Of a stretch of 64,000 nt of DNA, positions 25,386 through 35,632 are shown piece after piece. A model generated the notes under the pieces. The model saw nothing but the letters and a program-made list of their open reading frames with translations, was not told the origin of the DNA and ran no database searches. Made by a program: the position numbers and the translations under genes. The DNA comes from Iodobacter sp. GTDB lineage: Bacteria; Pseudomonadota; Gammaproteobacteria; Burkholderiales; Chitinibacteraceae. Positions within the stretch are counted from its first letter, which is position 1. The number at the start of each line of letters is the position of its first letter. The stretch is taken from the NCBI RefSeq assembly GCF_025352645.1, contig NZ_JANXSO010000175.1, positions 1-64,000 on the forward strand. Reading direction: 5' to 3'.

Positions 25386-26453
25386 TCAAGCTGCGTTAAA
25401 GAAACTTTCGATATCGGCCAATTTAACTTGGGATAATTTTTTAGGTGACCAATTTGGCTGATCATCTCTGTCGATCAGTTTAGCACGCACACCTTCATGA
25501 AAATCACCGTGGCGCAAACAATTTCTTGCACCTAGCCATTCCATTTCCACCACTTCATCGTAAGAAAGTGTCTGTGCTCGCCGCGCCATTTCCCAAGTCA
25601 GAAAAATAGAAGTCGGCGAGCCTGCCGCTTGCAGCTCAGCGGCAAGGCGTAAGGCAGGAGCATCGCCTTGATAAGCTTGAATACGCTCACAAATAGCGAG
25701 CAAATCATCCCCCGCACAGATGCGTTCCACTTCATCGGCCAGCGGCAGCCACACCGATGTAGGCAAGGAGCAAGGCCATGCGGCAGAAAGCGCCGACAAA
25801 GCCCCACTGGCCAGCTCTGCATCTTGCTTGCCTTGCCCGCTCCACGGTAAATCTTGCAGCACGCCTATTAGTGAATCAAACGTAGCTGCTGGCAGAGCAA
25901 ACTCCGCCGCGCCAAACGCCAGCGCATCAGCCGCATTTAAGCGGCTACCGGTTAGCGCAAGTAAGCACCCAATCTTGCCTTCTAATTGCTGTAGCCAAAA
26001 ACTGGCACCCACGTCAGGGAACAGGCCAATGCTGATCTCTGGCATCGCCAAAATGCTAGATTCGGTGACGATACGATGGCTGGCTGCCGCAAAAATACCC
26101 CAGCCCCCGCCCATCACAATGCCATTTCCCCAAGCGAGCACTGGCTTTGGAAAGCGGTGTAACTCACGGCAAAGATCGTATTCATGGCGAAAAAAATCAT
26201 CCCCCTCATACACAAAAGCCGCGTCGCTCATGGCATGGTAAAGTGCACGAATATCGCCTCCCGCACAAAAAGCCCGCTCGCCTTCACCACGCACCAACAC
26301 CGCCACAACTTTTTCATCATGACGCCAGCTTTCTATTTGCTCACGAATCTTTAACACCATGGCGAGGCTTTGCGCATTCAACCTCGCCGATGCCAATAAA
26401 ATTTCACCTAAGAACAAACCATTGCTCAGCGCGATCTGCTGAAAATGCACCAT
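25386..26453 (-). CDS. Enoyl-CoA hydratase/isomerase family, probable 3-hydroxyisobutyryl-CoA hydrolase
   Basis: This crotonase-fold acyl-CoA enzyme has 355 residues, longer than ordinary enoyl-CoA hydratases and fitting the HIBYL-CoA hydrolase group of valine degradation. The oxyanion-hole motif is AFCAGGDIRALY (near residues 60-72), followed by NGIVMGGGWGIFAAASHRI (near 108-127) and MPEISIGLFPDVGASFWL. The C-terminal half, with FHEGVRAKLIDRDDQPNWSP, is the usual ending of this group. No other branched-chain degradation genes are nearby; it follows tldD after 52 bases and may be read from the same transcript. The exact substrate is not certain. Confidence 0.85.
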   Translation of the reverse strand: MVHFQQIALSNGLFLGEILLASARLNAQSLAMVLKIREQIESWRHDEKVVAVLVRGEGERAFCAGGDIRALYHAMSDAAFVYEGDDFFRHEYDLCRELHRFPKPVLAWGNGIVMGGGWGIFAAASHRIVTESSILAMPEISIGLFPDVGASFWLQQLEGKIGCLLALTGSRLNAADALAFGAAEFALPAATFDSLIGVLQDLPWSGQGKQDAELASGALSALSAAWPCSLPTSVWLPLADEVERICAGDDLLAICERIQAYQGDAPALRLAAELQAAGSPTSIFLTWEMARRAQTLSYDEVVEMEWLGARNCLRHGDFHEGVRAKLIDRDDQPNWSPKKLSQVKLADIESFFNAA

Positions 26454-26473
26454 CTTCTTTCCTTACAAAATAG

Positions 26474-26499
26474 CAGGGCACGGCATACCGCCGCCCTAT
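26474..26499. repeat. Palindromic repeat between tldD and the hydratase gene
   Basis: The sequence GGGCACGGCATACCG then CCGCCCTA is an imperfect palindrome whose core matches the perfect palindrome at 8057-8074. It lies in the 52-base gap between two minus-strand genes. Confidence 0.4.
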
Positions 26500-26505
26500 A
26501 AATGA

Positions 26506-27945
26506 TTAGCTGCCTGTACCGCCCACTGTAAGCCCACCATCAATACGCAAGGTCGGTTGGCCAACGCCAACGGGCACGCTTTGGCCTTCTTTGCCACAAG
26601 TGCCCACGCCAGGATCTAGCGCCATATCGTTACCAATCATCGATACGCGGGTGAGTACATCGGGGCCATTACCAATCAGCGTTGCGCCTTTCACTGGATA
26701 CATCAGCTTGCCGTCTTCTACCCACCAAGCTTCGGCGGCAGAGAATACAAACTTGCCGCTGGTGATGTCCACCTGCCCACCACCAAAATTAGCGGCATAC
26801 AGACCACGCTTGATCGAAGCGATGATTTCTTCGGGTGGCACGCTGCCGCCTTCCATTAGGGTATTGGTCATGCGTGGCATAGGCAGATGAGCAAAGCTTT
26901 CACGGCGGCCATTACCTGTTAGCGGCATATCCATCAGACGAGCATTCAGGCTGTCTTGCAAATAGCCTTTTAAGATGCCGTCTTCAATCAATACGGTGCG
27001 CTGGGTTGGATTGCCTTCGTCGTCGATATTGAGCGAGCCACGGCGATCAGTAATTGTGCCATCGTCCACCACGGTGACGCCTTTTGCCGCAACTTGCTGA
27101 CCAATCTTGCCACTAAAAGCCGATGAGCCCTTACGGTTAAAATCGCCTTCTAAACCATGACCGATGGCTTCGTGTAATAAAATACCCGGCCAGCCCGAAC
27201 CTAACACCACGGTCATTTCACCCGCTGGTGCTGGGCGAGCGTGTAAATTGAGCACCGCTTGATCCACGGCTTTTTTAGCGTAATCCAGCACCACGGCATC
27301 ATCAAAGTAGCCATAAGCAAAACGGCCACCACCGCCTGCGCTACCCTGCTCACGCAGGCCGTTTTCTTCCACAATGACTTGAATAGAAAGACGGCACATT
27401 GGGCGCACATCAGCCGCGCGATGCCCATCGTGGCGCGCTACGTAAACCACTTCAAACTCAGAAGCTAGGCTGGCCATCACTTGCACCACGCGTTTATCTA
27501 AGCTACGGGCGGTACGCTCTAGTTTTTCTAACAAGGCCACTTTAGCCAGCTCATCAAGGCTGGCCAGCGGGTCAACGGGCTGATACAAGGCATGGCCCAG
27601 CACATCACGCGTCAACGCCACGGTGTTTTGCCCGCCTTGGCGGCCAATCGCTCGTGTTGCCGTGGCAGCTTGGCTTAAGGCAGCCATGCTAATGTCGTCA
27701 GAATAGGCAAAGGCGGTTTTTTCACCCGAAACGGCGCGAATCCCCACGCCGGTATCAATATTAAAGCTACCTGACTTCACAATGCCTTCGTCCAGACTCC
27801 ATGCCTCGCTGCGGCTGTATTGGAAATACAAATCAGCGTAATCAATATCGTGCGTTAGCATCTGCCCAAATACTTGATCTAGCTTGGCATCATCAAGGTT
27901 AAAAGGGGTGAGCAGCGTCTGGCGGGCGGTTTCTAAATGAGTCAT
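26506..27945 (-). CDS. tldD: Metalloprotease TldD
   Basis: TldD pairs with TldE/PmbA to form a zinc protease that degrades unfolded peptides and processes modified peptides such as microcins. The zinc motif HEAIGHGLEGD lies at residues 258-268, with the third ligand Cys in the C-terminal DPGVGTCGKEGQSVPVGVGQP. The N-terminal ADLYFQYSRSEAWSLDEGIV and GVGIRAVSGEKTAFAYSDDI are conserved. The length of 479 is normal. Its partner pmbA is not in the window, as in most genomes. The order yhdP-nit-tldD, read leftwards, is a conserved proteobacterial arrangement. Confidence 0.96.
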   Translation of the reverse strand: MTHLETARQTLLTPFNLDDAKLDQVFGQMLTHDIDYADLYFQYSRSEAWSLDEGIVKSGSFNIDTGVGIRAVSGEKTAFAYSDDISMAALSQAATATRAIGRQGGQNTVALTRDVLGHALYQPVDPLASLDELAKVALLEKLERTARSLDKRVVQVMASLASEFEVVYVARHDGHRAADVRPMCRLSIQVIVEENGLREQGSAGGGGRFAYGYFDDAVVLDYAKKAVDQAVLNLHARPAPAGEMTVVLGSGWPGILLHEAIGHGLEGDFNRKGSSAFSGKIGQQVAAKGVTVVDDGTITDRRGSLNIDDEGNPTQRTVLIEDGILKGYLQDSLNARLMDMPLTGNGRRESFAHLPMPRMTNTLMEGGSVPPEEIIASIKRGLYAANFGGGQVDITSGKFVFSAAEAWWVEDGKLMYPVKGATLIGNGPDVLTRVSMIGNDMALDPGVGTCGKEGQSVPVGVGQPTLRIDGGLTVGGTGS

Positions 27946-28038
27946 TGAGTGTCATCGCAAAGGGTGAATCAGATTATTGAAAGGTATTACACACTATCTT
28001 CAAGAGGCAGGGAAGGCGAGAAATCCCCCTAAGGCAAA

Positions 28039-28104
28039 AAAGATCTGTAGGCACAGTGATAATAGGCACACAGGGAAGGCTTAAGTTTTTTCCCTGTGAT
28101 CTTT
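28039..28104. repeat. Hairpin element between nit and tldD
   Basis: CACAGGGAA (28069-28077) and TTCCCTGTG (28090-28098) form a 9-base stem. An outer AAAGATC (28039-28045) can pair with GATCTTT (28098-28104). It sits in the 195-base gap between nit and tldD and has no usable open frame. It could be a remnant repeat or an mRNA processing structure. Confidence 0.4.
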
Positions 28105-28140
28105 GTATGCTCTGCATCCAAACCCCTTTTGCTATTCAAT

Positions 28141-28947
28141 TCAAAGCAAGCGATGCGTCAACGCCGGCAGGATGCGTCTTACTCTATCCATTTGGCTAGA
28201 TTTTAATTCAGCCAGCACTACGCCCTCGCCCTTGGCTTGGCAGGCAAGCACCTTGCCCCATGGATCGATCAGCATGCTATGACCAAAGGTATGGCGGCCG
28301 GTAATGTGCTCGCCGCCTTGCCCTGAGGCAATCACATAGCATTGATTTTCGATAGCACGGGCGCGCAGCAGCACTTCCCAATGCGCTTCACCGGTCGTTT
28401 GGGTAAAAGCCGCAGGCAGGATAATAAAATCGAGCGGCAACATAGCGCGAAAAAACTCAGGAAAACGTAAGTCATAACAAACCGATAAACCAATGCGACC
28501 AAATGGCGTATCAAAAGCCATTGGCTGATGGCCTGCGGCAATGGTATCGGCCTCACAAAAACGCTCAGTGCCATTATCAAAACCAAATAAATGCATCTTG
28601 TCATAGCGCGCCACGCATTCCCCTGCGGGCGAATACACAAGGCAGCTATTATTTACGCGAGTTGCATCATCACACGTCAATGGCACGGTGCCACCAACCA
28701 ACCAAAGCCCATGCTCTATGGCCACTTGGGCCAAAAAAGATTGGATAGGCCCATCACCAAACGGCTCTTTAAGCGCTAATTTATCACTGTCTTGTTTGCC
28801 CATAATGGCAAAATACTCAGGCAGCACCACCAACTGCGCCCCACTCTGAGCGGCCTCGCCAATTAAGCGTGCGGCAGTGGCTAAATTGACCTTTACTTCA
28901 GGCCCAGAGACCATTTGAATCGCTGCTGCAATCAGTGTATTCATCAT
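28141..28947 (-). CDS. Carbon-nitrogen hydrolase, Nit/omega-amidase type
   Basis: This nitrilase-superfamily amidase has 268 residues and the catalytic triad Glu44 (VVLPEYF), Lys117 (RYDKMHLF) and Cys157 (LSVCYDLRFPEFFR). The MHLFGFDNG motif and GRHTFGHSMLIDPWG match the Nit1/YbeM group, which in several organisms hydrolyses deaminated glutathione, a metabolite-repair reaction. The gene lies between yhdP (6-base gap) and tldD. This is a recurring arrangement in beta- and gammaproteobacteria, so co-transcription with yhdP is likely. The alternative is a broader omega-amidase activity. Confidence 0.9.
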   Translation of the reverse strand: MMNTLIAAAIQMVSGPEVKVNLATAARLIGEAAQSGAQLVVLPEYFAIMGKQDSDKLALKEPFGDGPIQSFLAQVAIEHGLWLVGGTVPLTCDDATRVNNSCLVYSPAGECVARYDKMHLFGFDNGTERFCEADTIAAGHQPMAFDTPFGRIGLSVCYDLRFPEFFRAMLPLDFIILPAAFTQTTGEAHWEVLLRARAIENQCYVIASGQGGEHITGRHTFGHSMLIDPWGKVLACQAKGEGVVLAELKSSQMDRVRRILPALTHRLL

Positions 28948-28953
28948 TGGCTC

Positions 28954-31900
28954 CTATTTATTTCTGGCAAAGGGCAGGCGGCTTAATGGGCTACTCACCC
29001 CTTTAATTTGTGGGTCTAGCATACTGCCGGTAATGTCGTACTCGTAAGCCACCAACTGGCCGAGCGGATCTTTAAACACCCTTTGCAGTAAGAAAGTTGC
29101 CACCCCTATTACAGGGTTAATAATCGTTGTCGCCACCGCCACGCTATCCCCAATCACCGGCACAATCCGCACGCGTAAATTTTGTGTGGCGGCCATAAAG
29201 TTAGCATCCCCTCTAAATAATACTTGTGCTGCTGGGCCTGCAATCACCAAATTATCGGTGTGCGCCACGCCTCGGTCGATCACGCTATCGCCCCGAATGG
29301 AATCGAATTCAAACCCCTCCGAAAACACGTCTCTAAAATCGAGCTGCACGCGGCGCGCCAAGGATTGCAGGCTTAAGATCGATAATAAGCGCCCCACACC
29401 AGGATCAATCTTAGCGAACTGACCCGCCTCTACATCCACCCGCAGCTTACCTTGCAAGGTGGACAAATCTGGTGGAAACAGCTCGCCATCCCATGCCACG
29501 TCGCCACTTAATTTAGCGGGAGCACGGCGCATGGTGTCTGGCACGCCTAGGCGGGTGAGTAGTTTGCCAAAATTTTCAGTTTCAATCGAAAAATTACCGC
29601 TGGTGCGGCTCAGGCTTTTTGCCCAGACGCCGCTCATGTTTAGCTTACCGTCTGGATTACTGATACTCACCCCATTCAAACGCCAGTTTTCTCCTTGCTG
29701 AACTGCATTCACATCCAGCTTACCCAGAATAAAATTTTTATACCGGAAATCGTTCACGGCCAAATCAAGGGCAGGCAACTGCTGTAAAGGCGTAGCAAGG
29801 GACACCGTGCCATAAACAGGGAAAGGCAACCACAGCTTGCCTAATCGGCTACTTAACTTGCCCTTATCTTTTGCACTCCAGTCAAAAGCGCCCGCCAACT
29901 CTTTACTATCTACCAAGCCTTTCCAGCTTGCATCGTTCTGCTCCTGCGCTTTGAGCTTAAATTCATTGAGCTGTCTTCCCCAGCCCATCAGACGATTAAT
30001 GCGTAGATCCACAGCAAAAGGTGAGGGGCGCGCACCTGCTGGCTCTGTTTTAATCTCGTCAGCTAAATCGAGCCAAGCTTGCACATTCAGCTCAGGCAAG
30101 TTCCCAGACACACTGATCCCTGCCTTAGGCATGGCGGGCAAAGCCCCCGCGCCCAACACCAATTGCCCTTTCAGCTTACTAACAGCCTCTATCGGCGGCT
30201 GGTTTCCCAACGCAGCTTGTGCTGGCGGATTACCCAGTAATAGTTGTAATTGCAGGCTTTTATCGTAAGCCCATTCAAGTTGAGTTGCCTCTTGTGTCCC
30301 CCCTTTAATACGCAAACGCATTGGCCTGCTCTCCCCACTCATTTTTGCCATAGGTGCAGGTAAATCAACAGCTAAGCCTTGCAAGGGCGACTGAACACTT
30401 AAGGCAAACTGCGATTGCCCTGCACTCAGGCTTGCCTGATAGGGCACTTTACCGTGTAAGCGCTGTTTAAATGGCAGGCCATAGCGATCAGCCACGTCTT
30501 GGATCTCGGCCTGTCCATTCATATTCAGTAGTAAATTACCTTGGGCGTTGCTAGCACCAGAGAGCTTTAATCCTCCGCCTAAAGCCTGCGCTTTTGCGTC
30601 TTTAATCGTGAGCGTGTGTTCAGTAAATGCAATCCGCCCCGCCGCTTTAGCCAGCAAAGGCACGGCTCCGCCAAAATCGAGCTGATTATCTACAAAGTGA
30701 TATTCGCCAGTAATCTTGCTTGCATCGGTGCTTTCTAAGGGTAAGGACAACTCCAAAACCAGCTCGCCATTACCACTCGCCTTTAAATCATCAGTAAAGC
30801 CAGAGGTACTTTCTTTAACGGGGCTTTGATGCACAAACTGTAGAAACTCGCTCGTTGGCCCCTGCGCCTTACCTTTCACTTTTAATAGCGGCGAATCGCT
30901 ATTCATATCCGCAATCGATACCGCCACATCACGCAGCTCTGCACCAAAAATCTTGCCTTTTTTAGCGTGGATGTCCATCGCCGCCCCATGAAAATCGAGC
31001 GCAGCATCAATATGCTCAATGCTTGGCCAATCATCTGCATAAGAAAGCCCCACATCCCTTGCATCGGCAGTAATTCTAAACACACCATCTTTTGGATTAC
31101 GGAAAGGAAAATCTTGCAAATTACCGCGCAATTGGGCACGGCCATTCACCGCCTTGCCGCTCAATAGCGATGTTTTTAGCCACGCTAAGGTTTCATCTCC
31201 TGCGGCTCTAGGCAAATAGAGATAGGCACGTTTAGCTGGCAGCTCACGAATATCACCTTTTAAATCTAAGTAACCTAAGCCAGAGCCTGACCATAGATAT
31301 TGGGCATTGGCACGAATATCCGTGTCGCCATTAGCAAAGGCTGCCTTAGCCACATCCAGCTTCCAGCCCTTACCTGCTCGCTGCCAAGAAGCAGCGAACC
31401 CCGCCTTATCAAAGTGTAAGGGCTCCAGAAATTGCGCTGGAATCGTCAGCGATAGATCATTACTCGTTAGGCTGCCCTTACCACCTGCTTGATCAAACTT
31501 TGCGTTTAAATCAAAGCGGCCCAGCTGAGGTAGCCCCAGCTGTGGCAAAGCTAGCTCTAAATATTTGGCATCGATTTCTGCGCTAAATAGCTTGGCGCTC
31601 TGCCATGGGCCTTGCCAGCGGGCACTAAACTGATCCACTTTTCCCTTTAGGCTGGCGTCTTGAAAATCAGCAGGCAGCCATGCCGATAGCGCTGCCAATC
31701 CATTGAGGCGGATGGATTGGCCATCTAAATACTGCGTACCCGCCTTATCGCGCCGATAGTTCACGCTACACGTTTGGCAAAGATCACCGCTGGAGGTTGC
31801 GATATGCGCGGCCTTTACACGTAAGGACTGCTCGCGCTGATCATCCTGCCAAATAAAACCGCCCTCAAAAATAGGCAAATACAAAGCCTGTGGAGCATCG

Positions 31901-32808
31901 GGCCAAGCCACAGCGAGTTGATTAAGCTTTAATTGCGTATCAATTTTTTCAATGCGCGCTTGCGCAAAATGCAGCGTGGCTCGCACGCCCCCCTCCCCCG
32001 TCAAACGGCTCAGCCACGGCGTGGGCAATTGCTCAAAGAGTTGTTTTAAATCCACACGCGGGAAATCGAGCTTGAGCTGGCCCGACCAATCCCGCCATTC
32101 GCCCACATCATTACCATGCCAATTACCCGACAAAGCCAGAGTATCTGCAAGGGCTACGGGTGGTTTTACGGAAACCTCAAATTGGTGCCGACCAAATCGT
32201 TGTTTGATATCTAAATCTAGAGCGGTGAACACTTGCTCGCTAGCACTGGTTTTCTCGTCCAGCCAACTAAGCTGGCCGCCCGTGATGGTTAACTCGCCCT
32301 GTGCTAGTAACCAATTAATAAAGCGATTGTCGTCTTTAGCGGCCCCCGCTTGCACCTGAAAACCCGCAACAAACCACGTGTCCGCTTGATCTCGGCGTAA
32401 AGTAAGCTGAGGTGCAACGGTGGCTAAGCGGCTAAATAGTAACTCTCCACGCAGCAAAGACCACCAAGATAAATCAGCATCGACCGAGGTGAGCTGCAAG
32501 CCAGGCAGGCTGCCTTTATGTACTTTAAACTCGTCAATCCGCACAAAAGGATGAATACCGTGCCAGCCACCAGACAATCGTCCCATGCTGATTTGGCTTG
32601 CCGTCGTGTTTTCCAGCTTTTGCACCAGCCATGGCCGATACTCATCGAGGCGAGGCAAAACATAAAACTGCCAAGCCAAAATAACCGCAAGCAGTAACAA
32701 ACCCGCTGCAGCAAGCAGGCGCAGCAAAAGGCGGTAATGCCAGTGCATAAAAGATATGAAGCGTTGCAAATAAGGAGAGAAAACAGGCATTTCGAGCGAC
32801 TCGGGCAT
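28954..32808 (-). CDS. yhdP: YhdP family AsmA-like envelope protein
   Basis: This is a very large (1284-residue) protein with one N-terminal transmembrane helix (about 27-50, LLRLLAAAGLLLLAVILAW) and a long beta-rich periplasmic body. It belongs to the AsmA-like/TamB superfamily, thought to form a lipid-conducting bridge between inner and outer membrane; YhdP in E. coli affects phospholipid transport. Features are WLVQKLENTTASQISMGRLS near the N-terminus, VDVEAGQFAKIDPGVGRLLS and LVAYEYDITGSMLDPQIKG near the end. An ATG 6 codons in (32790) is an alternative start. It is divergent from glnE and leads the yhdP-nit-tldD run. Confidence 0.93.
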   Translation of the reverse strand: MPESLEMPVFSPYLQRFISFMHWHYRLLLRLLAAAGLLLLAVILAWQFYVLPRLDEYRPWLVQKLENTTASQISMGRLSGGWHGIHPFVRIDEFKVHKGSLPGLQLTSVDADLSWWSLLRGELLFSRLATVAPQLTLRRDQADTWFVAGFQVQAGAAKDDNRFINWLLAQGELTITGGQLSWLDEKTSASEQVFTALDLDIKQRFGRHQFEVSVKPPVALADTLALSGNWHGNDVGEWRDWSGQLKLDFPRVDLKQLFEQLPTPWLSRLTGEGGVRATLHFAQARIEKIDTQLKLNQLAVAWPDAPQALYLPIFEGGFIWQDDQREQSLRVKAAHIATSSGDLCQTCSVNYRRDKAGTQYLDGQSIRLNGLAALSAWLPADFQDASLKGKVDQFSARWQGPWQSAKLFSAEIDAKYLELALPQLGLPQLGRFDLNAKFDQAGGKGSLTSNDLSLTIPAQFLEPLHFDKAGFAASWQRAGKGWKLDVAKAAFANGDTDIRANAQYLWSGSGLGYLDLKGDIRELPAKRAYLYLPRAAGDETLAWLKTSLLSGKAVNGRAQLRGNLQDFPFRNPKDGVFRITADARDVGLSYADDWPSIEHIDAALDFHGAAMDIHAKKGKIFGAELRDVAVSIADMNSDSPLLKVKGKAQGPTSEFLQFVHQSPVKESTSGFTDDLKASGNGELVLELSLPLESTDASKITGEYHFVDNQLDFGGAVPLLAKAAGRIAFTEHTLTIKDAKAQALGGGLKLSGASNAQGNLLLNMNGQAEIQDVADRYGLPFKQRLHGKVPYQASLSAGQSQFALSVQSPLQGLAVDLPAPMAKMSGESRPMRLRIKGGTQEATQLEWAYDKSLQLQLLLGNPPAQAALGNQPPIEAVSKLKGQLVLGAGALPAMPKAGISVSGNLPELNVQAWLDLADEIKTEPAGARPSPFAVDLRINRLMGWGRQLNEFKLKAQEQNDASWKGLVDSKELAGAFDWSAKDKGKLSSRLGKLWLPFPVYGTVSLATPLQQLPALDLAVNDFRYKNFILGKLDVNAVQQGENWRLNGVSISNPDGKLNMSGVWAKSLSRTSGNFSIETENFGKLLTRLGVPDTMRRAPAKLSGDVAWDGELFPPDLSTLQGKLRVDVEAGQFAKIDPGVGRLLSILSLQSLARRVQLDFRDVFSEGFEFDSIRGDSVIDRGVAHTDNLVIAGPAAQVLFRGDANFMAATQNLRVRIVPVIGDSVAVATTIINPVIGVATFLLQRVFKDPLGQLVAYEYDITGSMLDPQIKGVSSPLSRLPFARNK

Positions 32809-32903
32809 GCCAAAATATGGCAGTGCTATGTTAGGCTTAGTCAGGCTTTGTTAAGATTTAAGCAGTAAGCCAAGAGTCAACAGAGCCCATCAGTTAGGGA
32901 ATT

Positions 32904-35627
32904 ATGATTTTAACCGTTTTTGAGCCGCTACCGATGAATGATCTCACGCAAAATGCGAATTCCTTACTTGCCCCTGCCTTGGCCCATAGTCGATACCTGC
33001 AACAACTATTCCTACGGCATCCAGGTTTAGCCGAGGCCACGCTGGCAAATATTGCCCAGCCCTTCACAAAGCAAGCGATGGAACAAGCGCTAAGCCACTT
33101 GCAAGATTTAGATGACAACGCCCTTAAGCAGCATTTACGCCGCTTACGGCAAGCCGTGATGGCAAGGCTCATCAGCCGTGAGCTAGCCAAGCTAGCCACG
33201 CTGCAAGAAGTGATGCACACCATCAGTGATTTGGCCGAAGTTAGCCTCAGCGCCGCCCTAGCTTGGGTATCGCAAGCAGACGCACGCTATGGCCAACCAA
33301 TAGGTGAAGCATCAGGCCAAGTTCAAGAATTGATTATCGTTGGCATGGGTAAGCTGGGCGGGCGCGAGCTCAATGTTTCTTCTGATATTGATCTGATTTT
33401 TATTTTCCCTGAAGACGGCCAAACCACCGGTCCACGCAAGATCAGTAATTCAGAATACTTTGCCCTCATTGGCAAACGTCTCATCAGCCTGATTGGCGAT
33501 ATCAGCGACGATGGCTTTGTATTTAGAGTAGATATGCGGCTGCGCCCCTTTGGTAGCGTTGGCCCACTGGCTTGCAGCTTTGATTCTCTAGAGAACTATC
33601 TACTCACCCAAGGGCGCGAATGGGAGCGATATGCATGGATTAAAGCGCGGGCACTATCGGGAGATGAAGCGGGCTTGATGCAGCTAGTCATCCCCTTTAT
33701 CTATCGCAAATACCTAGATTACGGCGCCTACCATTCGATGCGTGAACTGCACAGCCAGATCCGCCGCGAAGTAGCACGCAAAGACAAAATCGACAATATC
33801 AAGCTGGGGCCAGGTGGTATTCGTGAAATAGAATTTATTGGCCAAGTTTTTCAGCTGATCCGTGGTGGGCGCAATAAAAACCTGCAGCTTCGCCCCACGC
33901 AAGCCATTTTAGATGAGCTCGCTCAGCAAGGCACGCTTAGCCATGCCGCCGTGGCAGAGCTACAAGAAGCTTATTGTTTTTTACGCAATTTAGAACATCG
34001 CTTAATGTATCTGGACGATGCACAAACCCAGATGTTGCCCTTAAATGAAGAAGACCAAGCCCGTATCGCGCACAGTATGCAGTTTACTAATTGGGCACAA
34101 TTTAGCGAGCAGCTAGCGCTCTATCGCAACCGAGTTTCACAGCATTTTGAGCAAGTATTTGTGCTGCCGCCTGACGAAGGAGATGCCCACCCCCAAGCGG
34201 CTATTTGGCAATCCGCCCAAGACGGTGATAGCAGCGATTTAGCCGCATTAGGCTTTGAAAACCCCACTGAAATTAACCGCCGTTTAGCCGCTTTGCAAAG
34301 CAGCAGCCGCTATTTACAAATGCCAGATCGCTGCCGCAAACGCGTTGACAGCATCTTGCCTCCCTTAATTAAAGTGTCGGCTGGTTTTCATAACCCAGAC
34401 GCCACCTTTACCCGCATTTTAGATTTACTCGAAGCCATCAGCCGCCGCGAGTCTTATTTAGCCCTTTTAGCTGAGCATCCACAAACCCTAAAACGCTTGG
34501 CCAGCCTTTACAGTGCCAGCCCTTGGGTATCCCAATATTTGACACGTCACCCTATTTTATTGGATGAGTTACTCGATTTCCGCCTACTAGAAGAACTACC
34601 CGATTGGCCTAAGCTTGGCAAAATTCTGCGGCAAGAGCTTAACGGCTTAAGCGATGACACCGAAGCCAAAATGGATTGCTTACGCCATTTTCAGCACGCG
34701 CAAATATTTAGATTAGTGAATCAAGACTTAGGTGGCTTACTGGTTTTAGAAACCTTATCTGATCATTTATCTGACTTAGCTGATTTAATGCTGACCGTCA
34801 CTTTAGAGCAAGTTTGGCAAGAATTACCCAATAAGCACCGCCCTAAGCCCCAATTTGCCGTAATTGGCTATGGCAAGTTGGGAGGTAAAGAGCTGGGCTT
34901 TGCCTCGGATTTAGACATCGTTTATCTCTATGAAGACGATCATCCTAACGCCACCGAGATCTACGCAAAATTTGCCAAACGGGTGGTCAACTGGCTCACC
35001 GCGCTTACACCTGCAGGCCATCTTTATGATATCGACCTAAGGCTACGCCCTAATGGCGCTTCGGGGCTTTTGGTTTCTAGCATTGGCACATTCTCACAAT
35101 ATCAAAGAAAATCGGCTTGGGTGTGGGAGCACCAGGCTCTCACCCGCGCCCGCTACTGCGCTGGCGATAAAGTGGTAGGCAATGCTTTTGAAGCGATTAG
35201 AAAAGATATTTTATGCGCGCCACGAGATCTAGAAAAACTACGCTTTGATGTGCGCACCATGCGAGACCGCATGCTAGAAACGCACCCCGCCCACCCAGAG
35301 GATGTAAAACATGTGCGTGGCGGCATTGTAGATATCGAATTTATCATGCAATACCTGATCCTTGCACACGCCAAAGAGCATCAGGAATTTTGCCTCAACA
35401 GCGGCAATATCGCGCTATTAGCCACCGCCGCACAGCAAGGACTTATCCCCTTAGACGCGGCGCATTTAGCCGCCGATGGCTATCGAGAATTACGCCGCTT
35501 GCAACACAGCAGCCGCCTTAATGGCACCGAGCTCACCCCCAAGATGCTGCTCCCCATCCAGCCACAGCTGGCGGCGGTAAGGCTACTTTGGCAAACATTA
35601 TTTGGAGAGCTTATCGAGCAGAGCTAA
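32904..35627 (+). CDS. glnE: Bifunctional glutamine synthetase adenylyltransferase/deadenylase
   Basis: GlnE adds AMP to glutamine synthetase and removes it in response to glutamine and PII protein, controlling nitrogen assimilation. Two nucleotidyltransferase domains are visible. The N-terminal deadenylase has GMGKLGGRELNVSSDIDLIF (Asp161 and Asp163), and the C-terminal adenylylase has GYGKLGGKELGFASDLDIVY near residues 655-675. Linker motifs such as GPGGIREIEFIGQ and HVRGGIVDIEFIMQYL follow each. The length of 907 is normal. AGGGA precedes the ATG at 32904 closely; an ATG 10 codons downstream is an alternative. It is divergent from yhdP across 95 bases. Confidence 0.96.
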   Translation: MILTVFEPLPMNDLTQNANSLLAPALAHSRYLQQLFLRHPGLAEATLANIAQPFTKQAMEQALSHLQDLDDNALKQHLRRLRQAVMARLISRELAKLATLQEVMHTISDLAEVSLSAALAWVSQADARYGQPIGEASGQVQELIIVGMGKLGGRELNVSSDIDLIFIFPEDGQTTGPRKISNSEYFALIGKRLISLIGDISDDGFVFRVDMRLRPFGSVGPLACSFDSLENYLLTQGREWERYAWIKARALSGDEAGLMQLVIPFIYRKYLDYGAYHSMRELHSQIRREVARKDKIDNIKLGPGGIREIEFIGQVFQLIRGGRNKNLQLRPTQAILDELAQQGTLSHAAVAELQEAYCFLRNLEHRLMYLDDAQTQMLPLNEEDQARIAHSMQFTNWAQFSEQLALYRNRVSQHFEQVFVLPPDEGDAHPQAAIWQSAQDGDSSDLAALGFENPTEINRRLAALQSSSRYLQMPDRCRKRVDSILPPLIKVSAGFHNPDATFTRILDLLEAISRRESYLALLAEHPQTLKRLASLYSASPWVSQYLTRHPILLDELLDFRLLEELPDWPKLGKILRQELNGLSDDTEAKMDCLRHFQHAQIFRLVNQDLGGLLVLETLSDHLSDLADLMLTVTLEQVWQELPNKHRPKPQFAVIGYGKLGGKELGFASDLDIVYLYEDDHPNATEIYAKFAKRVVNWLTALTPAGHLYDIDLRLRPNGASGLLVSSIGTFSQYQRKSAWVWEHQALTRARYCAGDKVVGNAFEAIRKDILCAPRDLEKLRFDVRTMRDRMLETHPAHPEDVKHVRGGIVDIEFIMQYLILAHAKEHQEFCLNSGNIALLATAAQQGLIPLDAAHLAADGYRELRRLQHSSRLNGTELTPKMLLPIQPQLAAVRLLWQTLFGELIEQS

Positions 35628-35632
35628 TACTG

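Noticed and set aside
25720..26241. 173-codon plus-strand open frame inside the hydratase gene
   Set aside because: Antisense to conserved crotonase motifs; low-complexity Ser/Pro-rich translation typical of a shadow.
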